39,825 bases of DNA from Burkholderiaceae bacterium. Its GTDB lineage: Bacteria; Pseudomonadota; Gammaproteobacteria; Burkholderiales; Burkholderiaceae. Numbering within the stretch: the stretch's first letter is position 1; every line of letters starts with the position of its first letter. The stretch covers positions 1 through 39,825 of the forward strand of contig CANFOT010000010.1 of the NCBI GenBank assembly GCA_947448625.1, read 5' to 3'. Of the stretch, positions 26,485-35,357 are shown piece by piece. A program made the position numbers and the translations under genes. The notes beneath the pieces are model-generated. The model had not been told where the DNA came from. It searched no databases and saw only the letters and a list, made by a program, of their open reading frames with translations.

Positions 26485-26823
26485 ATGAAACTAATCACTG
26501 CAATCATTAAGCCCTTTAAATTAGATGAGGTTTACGAGGCTCTTGAGCTTATCGGCATTAATGGGATGACATCCTATGATGTGCGGGGCTTTGGTCGGCA
26601 AAATGGGCATACCGAGCTTTACCGGGGTGCCGAGTACGTCATTGATTATTTATTAAAGCTGAAAATTCAGATTGCTGTAAGTGACGAGCAGTTGGATGAT
26701 GCGCTGCAAGCTATTTCAAGAGCGGCTTTCACTGGAAAAATTGGTGATGGAAAGATTTTTGTTGGCCAACTTAATGAAGTGATTCGTGTTCGCACTGGTG
26801 AGTCTGGTGCTACTGCTCTATAG
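26485..26823 (+). CDS. Nitrogen regulatory protein PII (GlnB/GlnK family)
   Basis: A trimeric signal protein that reads 2-oxoglutarate, ATP/ADP and, through uridylylation, glutamine. The 112 residues have the family length. The T loop GFGRQNGHTELYRGAEYVID places the uridylylated tyrosine at Y51; TGKIGDGKIFV and EVIRVRTGESGATAL are the C-terminal signatures. The usual FLPKVK after the T loop is YLLKLK, a mild divergence. No amtB follows, so GlnK versus GlnB cannot be decided. The 3' end overlaps the convergent transglutaminase gene by 14 bp. Confidence 0.92.
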   Translation: MKLITAIIKPFKLDEVYEALELIGINGMTSYDVRGFGRQNGHTELYRGAEYVIDYLLKLKIQIAVSDEQLDDALQAISRAAFTGKIGDGKIFVGQLNEVIRVRTGESGATAL

Positions 26824-27733
26824 GCCTTACTGTAACTGCAACATCCAATATATGATCGTCGCCACCGTGTATCACACCACGAATGGGTGACACATCCCCA
26901 TAGTCTCGACCATAGGCTAGATGCACATAATCCTCGCCTGGAGATTCGAATCCCCAACGATTGTTTGTCGGATCTAAATCACACCAGGCCCCGGGGACTA
27001 GGTTGCCTTGCGCATCTACAGACGGAATATAGACGGATGCCCAGGCATGAGAGGCGTCACCTCCAATCAAGCGCGCCTTTCCGGGCGGCGGGTTGGTGAG
27101 GATGTATCCACTGATGTATTTGGCAGGCAAGCCAATGCTCCGCATGGTCGAAATGAGAATATGGGCAAAGTCTTGACAAACGCCTTCTCGATTTTTGAGG
27201 GCCTCAACAGCTGGCGTATCCAGATCAGTGCTTTTGCTTACATAATGAAACTCACTATAGATGCGGCGCATGAGATCAATTGCTGAATCAAGAATGGGGC
27301 GGTTAGCAGTAAAGTTAGCGCGGGCAAACTCAGCGAACTCTGGGCTAGGGACGATGTACTGAGATTGAAATAAGAACTCTGAGGCAGGATCCCAAAGCAT
27401 GCCAGAGTGATAGCGAAAATATTCACGAACCAATTCCCAGGAGGGAGTCTTGGCAGACTCAACATGATTGGATTGGAATTTTCTAGTTTGAATTTGTGAT
27501 CGCGCTGAAATCACCAGTGATTTATGGCGAGTCTCTAAAGAAAAATAAGTACAGTTATTGCCATAAATATCACTATGCTCTTCTTGCCAAGCTGGTTTTG
27601 GATCAATGGACAGTTCAGCCTGAATAATCTCTTGTGTGGCCGTGTTAGTGGGTTTGAGATGGGTCAGGTGTTGCGCAATCTCTACATTAGGGTCGTATTG
27701 ATAGGTGGTGTCGTGGATGATCTCTAGATACAT
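26810..27733 (-). CDS. Transglutaminase-like cysteine peptidase family protein
   Basis: A 307-residue protein with the N-terminal transglutaminase-associated beta domain (MYLEIIHDTTYQYDPNVEIAQH... about 1-110) and a transglutaminase-like core with the complete triad: Cys in REGVCQDFAH (near 184), His in GGDASHAWASVYIP (near 225) and Asp in CDLDPTNN (near 250). Members cleave or rearrange amide bonds; the substrate is unknown. It is the last gene of the amidoligase operon, 9 bp after the ATP-grasp gene, and converges on the PII gene. Confidence 0.9.
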   Translation of the reverse strand: MYLEIIHDTTYQYDPNVEIAQHLTHLKPTNTATQEIIQAELSIDPKPAWQEEHSDIYGNNCTYFSLETRHKSLVISARSQIQTRKFQSNHVESAKTPSWELVREYFRYHSGMLWDPASEFLFQSQYIVPSPEFAEFARANFTANRPILDSAIDLMRRIYSEFHYVSKSTDLDTPAVEALKNREGVCQDFAHILISTMRSIGLPAKYISGYILTNPPPGKARLIGGDASHAWASVYIPSVDAQGNLVPGAWCDLDPTNNRWGFESPGEDYVHLAYGRDYGDVSPIRGVIHGGDDHILDVAVTVRPIEQ

Positions 27734-27742
27734 AACTAAGCC

Positions 27743-30346
27743 CTACAGTTGCACTCGGTAATCAATCTCATGAACTAAATTAAAGTAGCGAGCACTAATG
27801 TCATCAGAAACGCTCCAGGCGGAATTAGAGCAATTGCTGAAGCAGTTTCTCAAATTGTTTAATGCGCCTGAGGCATCACGAATGCATAAGCTTTCTAAAG
27901 AATAGCCTTGTAAATTAGTAACGCTACGAGTGAGCTCATCCGGTTGGTCGCGGCCTGTGCCAGCTAACTTCGATAGTCTTGCTCTTAGAGCTTTGCTGAC
28001 CCAAGCGAGTGAGCGTGGGTTTTCATCATCGAGCACTAGCAATTCAATGAGGGGCTCAAGCTCTCGACTTTGCTGATGTTGTGCATGAAATGTGATGGTG
28101 CTATCAAAGAGTGCCAACAACGCCATATAGCCAGAGCTATCTGCGTTTGGGTTATGAAGCAAATCAGAAGCAATTGCCAAATCTAGCACTGAAGTTAAAA
28201 ACGACAGTCGTTCAATATGTCGACCAATCGATAGCAGTTGCCATCCATCATCGCGAGTCATGCGATCGGTTTGTGCGCCGGTGATGGCTGCTAAAGCACT
28301 ATTAGCGCGATTAAGTGCTTCAATTGCCAAGGAGGGTGAGAAATCTTGGTAAGCAGTTGCTTTATGGCAGCCTGATTGAAAATTCCCAATGCAGTAATTG
28401 ATGGTGCTCCACTGCTCTGTCGATAGACGCTCTCGTATATTTGAGGCTGCTCGCTTCATGGAATTTAGGTTATAGCCAACACTCGTGACATGATCACTCT
28501 TATCTAGACAGTCAATCAAAGTTCTTTCAAAAATTCGGTGGCGATTTTCTGTTTGATCAAGATTGCTTGGTACACCTTCAGGCACTAGGCCATATTTAAT
28601 GCAAAGTGCTTCTAACCACCCCCACAATTGCTTGGAGGGAGTGTATTCACTATTAATACTTTCTAAGTAGAGCTTTGCTAAGCGCAAAATATTTTCACTG
28701 CGCTCCGTATACCTACCAAACCAATAAAGATTTTCAGCAGCACGACTAGTTACAAGCCGTTTTCTTTGGGTTGCTATTTTGATTGCATTCTGTGGCAGGC
28801 TTGTATCTAAATGGCTTGTATGATTACCCTGCACCCACACATCTGCACTGCTACCACCACGTTGCATTGAAGCGATTCCAGAATCAGAGCTAGCAATGCG
28901 TGCTAAGCCACCTGGTAATACTTGCCAGCCATCAGCACCATTGCTCAGCGCAAAGACTCTGAGCATATAGGAGTGAGGTTCTATTAAAGAGGCGTTATTC
29001 AGGTTGAATGCATTGAGCCATACTGGCATTTGCGCCAATGGAATATAGGTTTGGACCGTATAGTCTTGGGGTTGACGAGTGATTCTGCCAATCCATTCAT
29101 CTAGCTGTGATTGACTTAGGCTCCCGCCAAGACAGGCTTCGTAGCCAACATGCCCTGGCATGTGGGGGTAAGTTGGCTTGATAGCGCTGTTTGCTAAATG
29201 TGGAATTGCTGCTTCTAGCGCAGCCCTTTCTCCGCACCACCAGGTATCCATTGCAGGTAACTGAATTTTTTCATTCAAAAGTCTCTCGCTAATGCCCGGT
29301 AAAAATCCTAGCAAAGCAGGGGACTCCAGAAAAGCAGACCCTGGAGCATTAGCTAGGATAATGTTGCCGGCCCGTATTGCTTGCAGTAAGCCAGGGACGC
29401 CCAGTGTTGAGTCTGCGCGAAGCTCTAAAGGATCCAAAAACTCATCATCTAACCGCTTGAGTAAAACGTGCACTGGCTCTAGGCCACGAACTGTCTTCAG
29501 AAATACATGCTGGTCACGTACCGTCAGATCGCCACCTTCAACTAAGGTGAGACCTAAGTAGCGAGCGAGGTAAGCATGTTCAAAGTAGGTTTCGTTATAA
29601 GGCCCTGGCGTTAGAAGCGCAATATGGGCATTTGAGCCTGCAGAGCTTTGGGCTTTGAGGGAGTCAATCAAATCCCGATATGCGTTGGCCAAAGGTGTAA
29701 TCCGCATGGATTCATAGGCTTTAGAAAATTGCCTTGCAATTAAATTCCGATTCTCCAATAGGTAGCCAAGGCCGGAGGGTGCTTGAGTACGTTGCGACAG
29801 TACTGACCATGAGCCATCGGGTGTGCGAGCTAGATCAAAGGCAATAATATGAAGGTGTTTATTGCCGCAGGGCTTTAGGCCATGCATTGACCGCAAATAT
29901 CCTGGGTGACCTTGCACCAATGCCGGAGGAATTAAACCTTCTTTTAATAAATTCTGTTCACCATAGACATCGGCCATGATGGCCTCTAGTAAGCGCGCTC
30001 TTTGCTGTATTCCACTCTCAATTTCTTGCCAAGCGGTGCCATCAATAATCAATGGAAATAAATCTACTGACCATGGGCGCTGGGGGCCATATTCATCTGC
30101 GTAGACATTATAGGTAATGCCGTTTTCTCGAATCTGTCGATTGAGCTCCTGAGTTTTTTGATCCAAGTCCGCTAAGCCGGTCGGCTCTAACTGGTCAAAA
30201 AAATATTTCCAGTGATCTGCCAGCAAGGAACTATCGCGATGTAACTCATCAAAATGCCCTGCCTTGGCTAAAGGCGCTAGCTGGGCAACTTCTTCGGCAA
30301 GGGATGCGTATTGGGTTGTCGAAGGGTTGGTTTGAGGGGAGTCCAC
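27743..30346 (-). CDS. Circularly permuted ATP-grasp fused to alpha-E domain (DUF404/407 + DUF403)
   Basis: An 867-residue two-domain protein. Residues about 60-500 match the circularly permuted ATP-grasp family (NGITYNVYADEYGPQRPWSVD, RLLEAIMADVYGEQNLLKEG, HIIAFDLARTPDGSW, RTQAPSGLGYLLENR, LTPGPYNETYFEHAYLARYL, LARIASSDSG). From about residue 534 the alpha-E domain begins (SRAAENLYWFGRYTERSENI). In many genomes these are two adjacent genes; here they form one. ATP-grasp enzymes make carboxylate-amine bonds, so a peptide or amide ligase is likely, but no product is known. 11 bp after the DUF2126 gene. Confidence 0.9.
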   Translation of the reverse strand: MDSPQTNPSTTQYASLAEEVAQLAPLAKAGHFDELHRDSSLLADHWKYFFDQLEPTGLADLDQKTQELNRQIRENGITYNVYADEYGPQRPWSVDLFPLIIDGTAWQEIESGIQQRARLLEAIMADVYGEQNLLKEGLIPPALVQGHPGYLRSMHGLKPCGNKHLHIIAFDLARTPDGSWSVLSQRTQAPSGLGYLLENRNLIARQFSKAYESMRITPLANAYRDLIDSLKAQSSAGSNAHIALLTPGPYNETYFEHAYLARYLGLTLVEGGDLTVRDQHVFLKTVRGLEPVHVLLKRLDDEFLDPLELRADSTLGVPGLLQAIRAGNIILANAPGSAFLESPALLGFLPGISERLLNEKIQLPAMDTWWCGERAALEAAIPHLANSAIKPTYPHMPGHVGYEACLGGSLSQSQLDEWIGRITRQPQDYTVQTYIPLAQMPVWLNAFNLNNASLIEPHSYMLRVFALSNGADGWQVLPGGLARIASSDSGIASMQRGGSSADVWVQGNHTSHLDTSLPQNAIKIATQRKRLVTSRAAENLYWFGRYTERSENILRLAKLYLESINSEYTPSKQLWGWLEALCIKYGLVPEGVPSNLDQTENRHRIFERTLIDCLDKSDHVTSVGYNLNSMKRAASNIRERLSTEQWSTINYCIGNFQSGCHKATAYQDFSPSLAIEALNRANSALAAITGAQTDRMTRDDGWQLLSIGRHIERLSFLTSVLDLAIASDLLHNPNADSSGYMALLALFDSTITFHAQHQQSRELEPLIELLVLDDENPRSLAWVSKALRARLSKLAGTGRDQPDELTRSVTNLQGYSLESLCIRDASGALNNLRNCFSNCSNSAWSVSDDISARYFNLVHEIDYRVQL

Positions 30347-30357
30347 GGCTTATTGTC

Positions 30358-33300
30358 TCACCGGCGCATATCCAGTGTGAACGGAAATTCCTGGCTAACT
30401 GCTAAGTTAATGTTAGCTTGGATTCCGTCGATTGTTCCCGGGGTGTGGCCCATGCGGAAGAATCTTGATAGTCTGCGACTTTCAGCCTCGTAAGCATTAA
30501 TCGGGAAGGTGTCGTAATTAAGGCCGCCGGGGTGAGCTACGTGGTGTTGGCAACCCCCAACGGAGCGTTTCATCCAAGTGTCAATCACATCAAATGTGAG
30601 GGGTGCATGAACCCCGATGCTGGGATGCAGACTGGATGGTGGATTCCAGGCCTTGTAACGAACGCCCGCGATATATTCACCAGCAACGCCGGTAGGCTGA
30701 AGTGGTAATGGCTCTCCATTGCAGGTAATGGCGTAGCGACTTTGGTTTAAGCCAGTAATACGAACTTCCAGCCGCTCGATCGAAGAGTCTACGTAGCGCG
30801 CTGTTGCTCCGGAGGCATTTTCCTCGCCCATAACATGCCAAGGTTCTAGCGCATTCCTCAGGGTAATTTCTGCGCCCATGGTTTGGACTTGGCCAATTAA
30901 TGGGAAGCGGAACTCGAGATGGGGCGCAAACCATTCCGCCTTGAATTCATAGCCCAGACTTTGCATCTCTTCAATGATGTCTGCAAAATCCATCTTGATG
31001 AAGGTGGGTAGTAGGCAGCGATCATGAAGCTCTGTGCCCCAGCGAGTAGCGGGTGCCAAATAGGGTTTATCCCAGAAGCGGGCAATCAATGCACGAATGA
31101 GTAACTGCTGAACAATACTCATTTGGGCATGTGGCGGCATTTCAAAGGCGCGTAACTCTAAAAGCCCCAGTCGCCCTGTTTGACTATCCGGTGAATACAT
31201 CTTGTCGATACAAAACTCGCTTCGATGAGTATTGCCTGTGACATCAATCAGGATATTTCTGAGAGTGCGATCCACAATCCATGGTGGCATGCTGACCCCA
31301 TACTTTTCGCGATTCTCATGAATTTGCTGGAGGGCAATTTCCAGTTCATAGAGTTGGTCATTGCGCGCCTCATCGACCCTTGGCGCTTGGCTGGTCGGTC
31401 CAATAAACATGCCGCTAAACAGATAGCTCAAGCTTGGGTGGTTATGCCAATACAGAATGAGGCTAGCAAGTAATTCAGGGCGGCGTAAGAATGGGCTATC
31501 TATTGGAGTGGCGCCACCCATGACGAAGTGATTGCCTCCGCCGGTACCAGTATGGCGACCGTCCGTCATGAACTTTTCGGCAGATAGGCGAGATTCAAAC
31601 GCAGCGTTGTAGAGGAACTCAGTATGCTCGACTAACTCATTCCAGTTATGAGCTGGATGAATATTGACCTCAATCACGCCTGGATCTGGAGTGACTTGTA
31701 ATAGTTTTAAGCGGGGATCGCGAGGAGGAGGGTAGCCCTCAATCACAATTTGATATTGCAACTCTTCTGCTGTTGCCTCTACTGCTTGTATGAGATTAAG
31801 GTAATCTTCTAAGCGCGCTAATGGCGGCATAAATACATAGAGCGCACCACTCTTGCCGCCATGCTCATTCTCTGCAGCAGGCCCATTTGAGCGCATTGGA
31901 TCACGCGTTTCTACGCACAACGCCGTTCTGGTAATCCAGGCAGCTGATTCTTGGCGTGCAGGTTTTCGAACTTCCTCTGACTGACTCCATGCTCTAGTAC
32001 TAGATGCAGCATTATCTTTGCCTAAAACGCGAAACTGTTGCTGTATAGGGGCGAATGAAGCTAGTGGAGGCTTTAGCGCAAAGGGATCCTCTTCAATCAG
32101 GTAAGGGTAGTCTGCTTTGCTTGTCCAGGGAAGGGAGTCTAAGGGCAAGCGATAGCCCATCGGGGAATCGCCAGGCAGTAGTAGTAGTCGATCATCACGA
32201 TAGATCCATGCACCGGTTTTCCATTGAGTATCAAGATAGCCTTGACCTTTGCCTGCCTCGATCGGCAATACATACCCAATGACTGAATCTAGTTTTTGAG
32301 TAAAGACCCGCTTTAAGCGGGTTCGCTCCATTTCATCATCGAGATTAGATTTAAATGGATCGACGTTGACTGGAAGTTTGGATTCGCGCCAGAGGTAGTA
32401 ATAGGTGTCTTCATATGCGGGCTCGATGAAGCGATCTGGTAGGTCCAAATTTTTGGTTAGCGTATGAATAAAGCGATCTGCATCCTCACTGGTGTAAGTG
32501 ATGGGATGGGATTCATCGGCAAAGAGTTTGGAATTTTTCCAAATGGGGGTGCCATCTGCCCTCCAATAGATGGAGAGGGCCCAACGAGGTAATTGTTCGC
32601 CTGGGTACCATTTTCCTTGGCCAAAATGCAGGAAACCACCATCACCATATTCGGCGCGTAGCTTTCCAACGAGATTGGTAGCATATGCACGCTTCGTTGG
32701 TCCTAGTGCGTCAATATTCCACTCGCGTTCATCGCGTCCATTGATAGACACAAAGGTAGGTTCGCCACCCATCGTGAGGCGCACATCACCAGCGAATAGT
32801 TCTTTATCAACTTTTTCGCCAAGCCGAAGAATATCTTTCCATTGCTCTTCTGTATAAGGTTTGGTGACGCGTGGAGATTCATAAATGCGAGTCACCTCCA
32901 TGGTGTGCTTGAACTCGACCTCACACTCATCGACACCCCCTTCAATTGGGGCTGCGCCTGATGGCTCTGGCGTGCAGGCTACGGGGATATGACCCTCACC
33001 AGCCATGAGTCCGGATGTTGGGTCGATACCAATCCAGCCTGCACCCGGCAGATACACTTCACACCAGGCATGGAGGTCAGTGAAATCCACCTCAGTACCG
33101 CTAGGCCCATCAAGGGATTTGAGATCAGGCTTAAGTTGAATCAGGTAGCCAGAAACAAAGCGTGCTGCTAGACCACAAAGACGCAACAGATTTACCATCA
33201 ACCATGCAGAGTCGCGACAGGAGCCGCTACGTAAGTCTAGAGTTTCATCAGGAGTCTGTACGCCAGGCTCCATTCGAATCAGATAGCCAATATCACTTTG

Positions 33301-33753
33301 AACTTTTTGATTAATCTTGACTAAAAAATCAATCGTGCGCATTTCACTTCGATCGATTGTTTTGAGATATTTATTTAACGCTGCATTGCGCATTCTTCCA
33401 AGATAAGGACGCAATTCTTTTTTGAGATCTGAGCTGTAAGTAAATGGATAATTTTCTGCATCAGGCTCTAAAAAGAAATCAAATGGGTTGTATACCGCCA
33501 TTTCCGTGACGAGATCTACCGTTACCCTGAATTTCGTTGTCGCCTCTGGGAAAACTAATCTCGCTTGGTAGTTTGCAAATGGATCTTGTTGCCAGTTAAC
33601 AAAGTGACCTTCTGGCTCGATCTTAAGGGAATAGGAAAGAATATGACTGCGACAGTGCGGCGCTGGGCGCAAGCGAATGACCTGGGGGCCCAGCTTGACT
33701 GGGCGGTCATATTGATATTCGGTAACGTGGTGAAGGGCGGCATGGATAGACAT
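30358..33753 (-). CDS. Transglutaminase plus DUF2126 (putative amidoligase) protein
   Basis: An 1131-residue protein from ATG 33753 (MSIHAALHHV; TTG six bases earlier is also in frame; no clear ribosome site). Residues about 1-300 are a transglutaminase-like unit with Cys in LRSGSCRDSAW, His in TDLHAWCEVYLPG and Asp in IGIDPTSGLM. Residues about 320-1130 are DUF2126, with GDVRLTMGGEPTFVSI, FGQGKWYPGEQLPRWAL, HTGTGGGNHFVMGGAT and YWHNHPSLSYLFSGMF. Pfam describes DUF2126 as a putative amidoligase. First gene of the three-gene operon; substrate unknown. Confidence 0.9.
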   Translation of the reverse strand: MSIHAALHHVTEYQYDRPVKLGPQVIRLRPAPHCRSHILSYSLKIEPEGHFVNWQQDPFANYQARLVFPEATTKFRVTVDLVTEMAVYNPFDFFLEPDAENYPFTYSSDLKKELRPYLGRMRNAALNKYLKTIDRSEMRTIDFLVKINQKVQSDIGYLIRMEPGVQTPDETLDLRSGSCRDSAWLMVNLLRLCGLAARFVSGYLIQLKPDLKSLDGPSGTEVDFTDLHAWCEVYLPGAGWIGIDPTSGLMAGEGHIPVACTPEPSGAAPIEGGVDECEVEFKHTMEVTRIYESPRVTKPYTEEQWKDILRLGEKVDKELFAGDVRLTMGGEPTFVSINGRDEREWNIDALGPTKRAYATNLVGKLRAEYGDGGFLHFGQGKWYPGEQLPRWALSIYWRADGTPIWKNSKLFADESHPITYTSEDADRFIHTLTKNLDLPDRFIEPAYEDTYYYLWRESKLPVNVDPFKSNLDDEMERTRLKRVFTQKLDSVIGYVLPIEAGKGQGYLDTQWKTGAWIYRDDRLLLLPGDSPMGYRLPLDSLPWTSKADYPYLIEEDPFALKPPLASFAPIQQQFRVLGKDNAASSTRAWSQSEEVRKPARQESAAWITRTALCVETRDPMRSNGPAAENEHGGKSGALYVFMPPLARLEDYLNLIQAVEATAEELQYQIVIEGYPPPRDPRLKLLQVTPDPGVIEVNIHPAHNWNELVEHTEFLYNAAFESRLSAEKFMTDGRHTGTGGGNHFVMGGATPIDSPFLRRPELLASLILYWHNHPSLSYLFSGMFIGPTSQAPRVDEARNDQLYELEIALQQIHENREKYGVSMPPWIVDRTLRNILIDVTGNTHRSEFCIDKMYSPDSQTGRLGLLELRAFEMPPHAQMSIVQQLLIRALIARFWDKPYLAPATRWGTELHDRCLLPTFIKMDFADIIEEMQSLGYEFKAEWFAPHLEFRFPLIGQVQTMGAEITLRNALEPWHVMGEENASGATARYVDSSIERLEVRITGLNQSRYAITCNGEPLPLQPTGVAGEYIAGVRYKAWNPPSSLHPSIGVHAPLTFDVIDTWMKRSVGGCQHHVAHPGGLNYDTFPINAYEAESRRLSRFFRMGHTPGTIDGIQANINLAVSQEFPFTLDMRR

Positions 33754-33759
33754 GAGCAA

Positions 33760-33925
33760 AGTCTATGAGTGCACCAATATGCAGAATTGCTGAGGCGCAC
33801 ATAAATAGTGCCAAAAATAGGCATACGCCCAAAATTGGGTAGAAGTAGGCAAAAACCGGGCATTTATTAATTTGGCATGCATTCGATAGGAATAAGTTGT
33901 AGTTGCATCCTTACCGAAAGTTGAT
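33760..33925. other. Divergent intergenic region: amidoligase operon / GST gene
   Basis: 166 bp holding both promoters. A 12-bp inverted repeat CCCAA AA TTGGG lies at 33828-33839 and a weak sigma-54-like site at 33797-33814 on the minus strand. No coding region is supported. Confidence 0.4.
33797..33814 (-). promoter_or_regulatory. Weak sigma-54-like element upstream of the amidoligase operon
   Basis: Minus strand reads TTGGCAC TATTT ATGTGC, 44 bp from the start codon. The -24 part is perfect but the -12 part has GT where GC is expected, so it is only a candidate. Confidence 0.2.
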
Positions 33926-34585
33926 ATGTCTAAGCCAAGCACCTTGACGATTAGTAGCAAAAATTACTCTTCATGGTCTTTGCGCGGGTGGCTGATGCTG
34001 AAATTTTCTGGCCTAGCGTTTCACGAGCTTCAAGTTGCGCCAGATGATGTTGATAATCGTGCCGAATTACTGCTGCTATCCCCATCTATTCTGGTGCCAA
34101 GATTGGAACATGATGGCTGCAAGGTTTGGGATACCTTGGCTATTGGCGAATATCTCAATGAGCTTAAGCCCAAAGCCCACTTACTCCCCAGTGATCCTGC
34201 AGCAAGAGCCCATTGCCGTTCGATCTGTGGCGAGATGCATTCTGGATTTTCCGCACTCAGAGCTTCACTGCCAATGAACATCAAGGCAAAATTTGACTCT
34301 TTCAAGATATGGTCAAAAGCACAGATTGATATCAATCGTGTATTGGTGATTTGGCAAGACTGTCTTTCTAATTATGGAGGACCTTTTCTGTTCGGAAAAG
34401 ATCCTACGCTCGCTGACGCCATGTTTGCGCCAGTGGTTACTAGATTCCTGACATACAACGTTCAGCTGGATAAGGTTTGCGAAAACTATTGCAAGCACAT
34501 CATGGCTTTGCCAGAAATGAAGGAATGGGTGATGGGCGCCCTTGAAGAACCCGATGACATCGAAGAACTTGAAGTGGAGTTTTGA
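33926..34585 (+). CDS. Glutathione S-transferase family protein
   Basis: A 219-residue protein with an N-terminal thioredoxin-like domain (LTISSKNYSSWSLRGWLMLK; LSPSILVPRLEHDGCKVWDTLAIGEYL, with the cis-Pro/Val region and the glutathione-binding DT in place of the more common ES) and a helical C-terminal domain (FLFGKDPTLADAMFAPVVTRF). Likely conjugates or reduces small electrophiles; subclass uncertain. First gene of a plus-strand cluster running to 36798. Confidence 0.88.
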   Translation: MSKPSTLTISSKNYSSWSLRGWLMLKFSGLAFHELQVAPDDVDNRAELLLLSPSILVPRLEHDGCKVWDTLAIGEYLNELKPKAHLLPSDPAARAHCRSICGEMHSGFSALRASLPMNIKAKFDSFKIWSKAQIDINRVLVIWQDCLSNYGGPFLFGKDPTLADAMFAPVVTRFLTYNVQLDKVCENYCKHIMALPEMKEWVMGALEEPDDIEELEVEF

Positions 34586-34587
34586 TC

Positions 34588-35025
34588 ATGAAAACACCGG
34601 TGGCGTTTAAAAGTAATACTCAGTTTTCTCATGTAAAGCCTGGGGATACGCAGTTCCTGCCGGGCGGTCTGAGAGATTTCTTCTTGTATCGGGATCTCGG
34701 CGTAGCTAAAGCCACCAATGGCAAGGTCATTGCACATTTAGTAAAAGCCAATAAGCCACCTGTGAACGGCACTGGTTGGCACTACCACGTTGCTGAGTTT
34801 CAGATTGTGGTGATGACTAAGGGGTGGGCGCGCTTTATGTATGAGGATAAGCCTACCTTGGTTGAGGCGGGTGATGTGGTTCATCAAATGCCAGGGATAG
34901 TGCATTACCTATATGACTACTCTGCTGATATGGAATATCTGGAAATAGTCGGTCCAGCAGACTTTGGTTCTATGCCTGTTGCCATTGGCCCAGCCAAAGT
35001 GCCGGAGGTGACCCCATGGGAGTAG
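34588..35025 (+). CDS. Cupin domain protein
   Basis: A 145-residue single cupin from ATG 34588 (GTGGAG ribosome site; the in-frame TTG 34582 overlaps the GST stop). Metal-binding cupin motif 1 is seen in GTGWHYHVAEFQIVVMTKG and motif 2 in GDVVHQMPGIVHYLYDY. Could be a dioxygenase, isomerase or sensor; no substrate can be read. It follows the GST gene closely and overlaps the next ORF by 10 bp, so it is part of the cluster. Confidence 0.85.
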   Translation: MKTPVAFKSNTQFSHVKPGDTQFLPGGLRDFFLYRDLGVAKATNGKVIAHLVKANKPPVNGTGWHYHVAEFQIVVMTKGWARFMYEDKPTLVEAGDVVHQMPGIVHYLYDYSADMEYLEIVGPADFGSMPVAIGPAKVPEVTPWE

Positions 35026-35357
35026 TTAAAACAAATAATCCGCTGGCTTCTGATTTTGCAGTGCTATTTCAGCGGATTGTGAATCTTGCTCAGGAGATTG
35101 ATGGAATGCGCGAGTATTACCGCCAGCTCTATCAAAAAATTGAGTCAGGAGAGATTGGGTCTGAAGAGGGTAATCCTACTGATCTCCTCCAAGCATTTAA
35201 TGTTGCTGGATTTGTACATCTGTCGATTGTGGCGGCTCGATCCGCCCAAACCGCAGCCATTATCGCCAATGATGTTTCCTTAAGCCGTGTTTTTGATCCC
35301 TCCCTCAAGGATTATGAGCGTGCGTTTCGCCATATAGAAAGCAGGTCAAATTCATGA
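35016..35357 (+). CDS. Hypothetical 113-residue helical protein in the PhaZ cluster
   Basis: Predicted mostly alpha-helical and soluble (FQRIVNLAQEIDGMREYYRQ, SIVAARSAQTAAIIANDVSL), with no signal peptide or cysteines. The start ATG 35016 lies within the cupin gene (10-bp overlap), and the stop overlaps phaZ by four bases (ATGA), which strongly supports it as a real, translationally coupled gene. I do not recognise the family. A phasin-like or depolymerase-modulating role would fit the position but is speculation. Confidence 0.75.
   Translation: MGVVKTNNPLASDFAVLFQRIVNLAQEIDGMREYYRQLYQKIESGEIGSEEGNPTDLLQAFNVAGFVHLSIVAARSAQTAAIIANDVSLSRVFDPSLKDYERAFRHIESRSNS

Noticed and set aside
29292..29561. 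89-codon plus-strand ORF inside the ATP-grasp gene
   Set aside because: Opposite-strand shadow of a well-supported gene with no ribosome site or recognisable domain.
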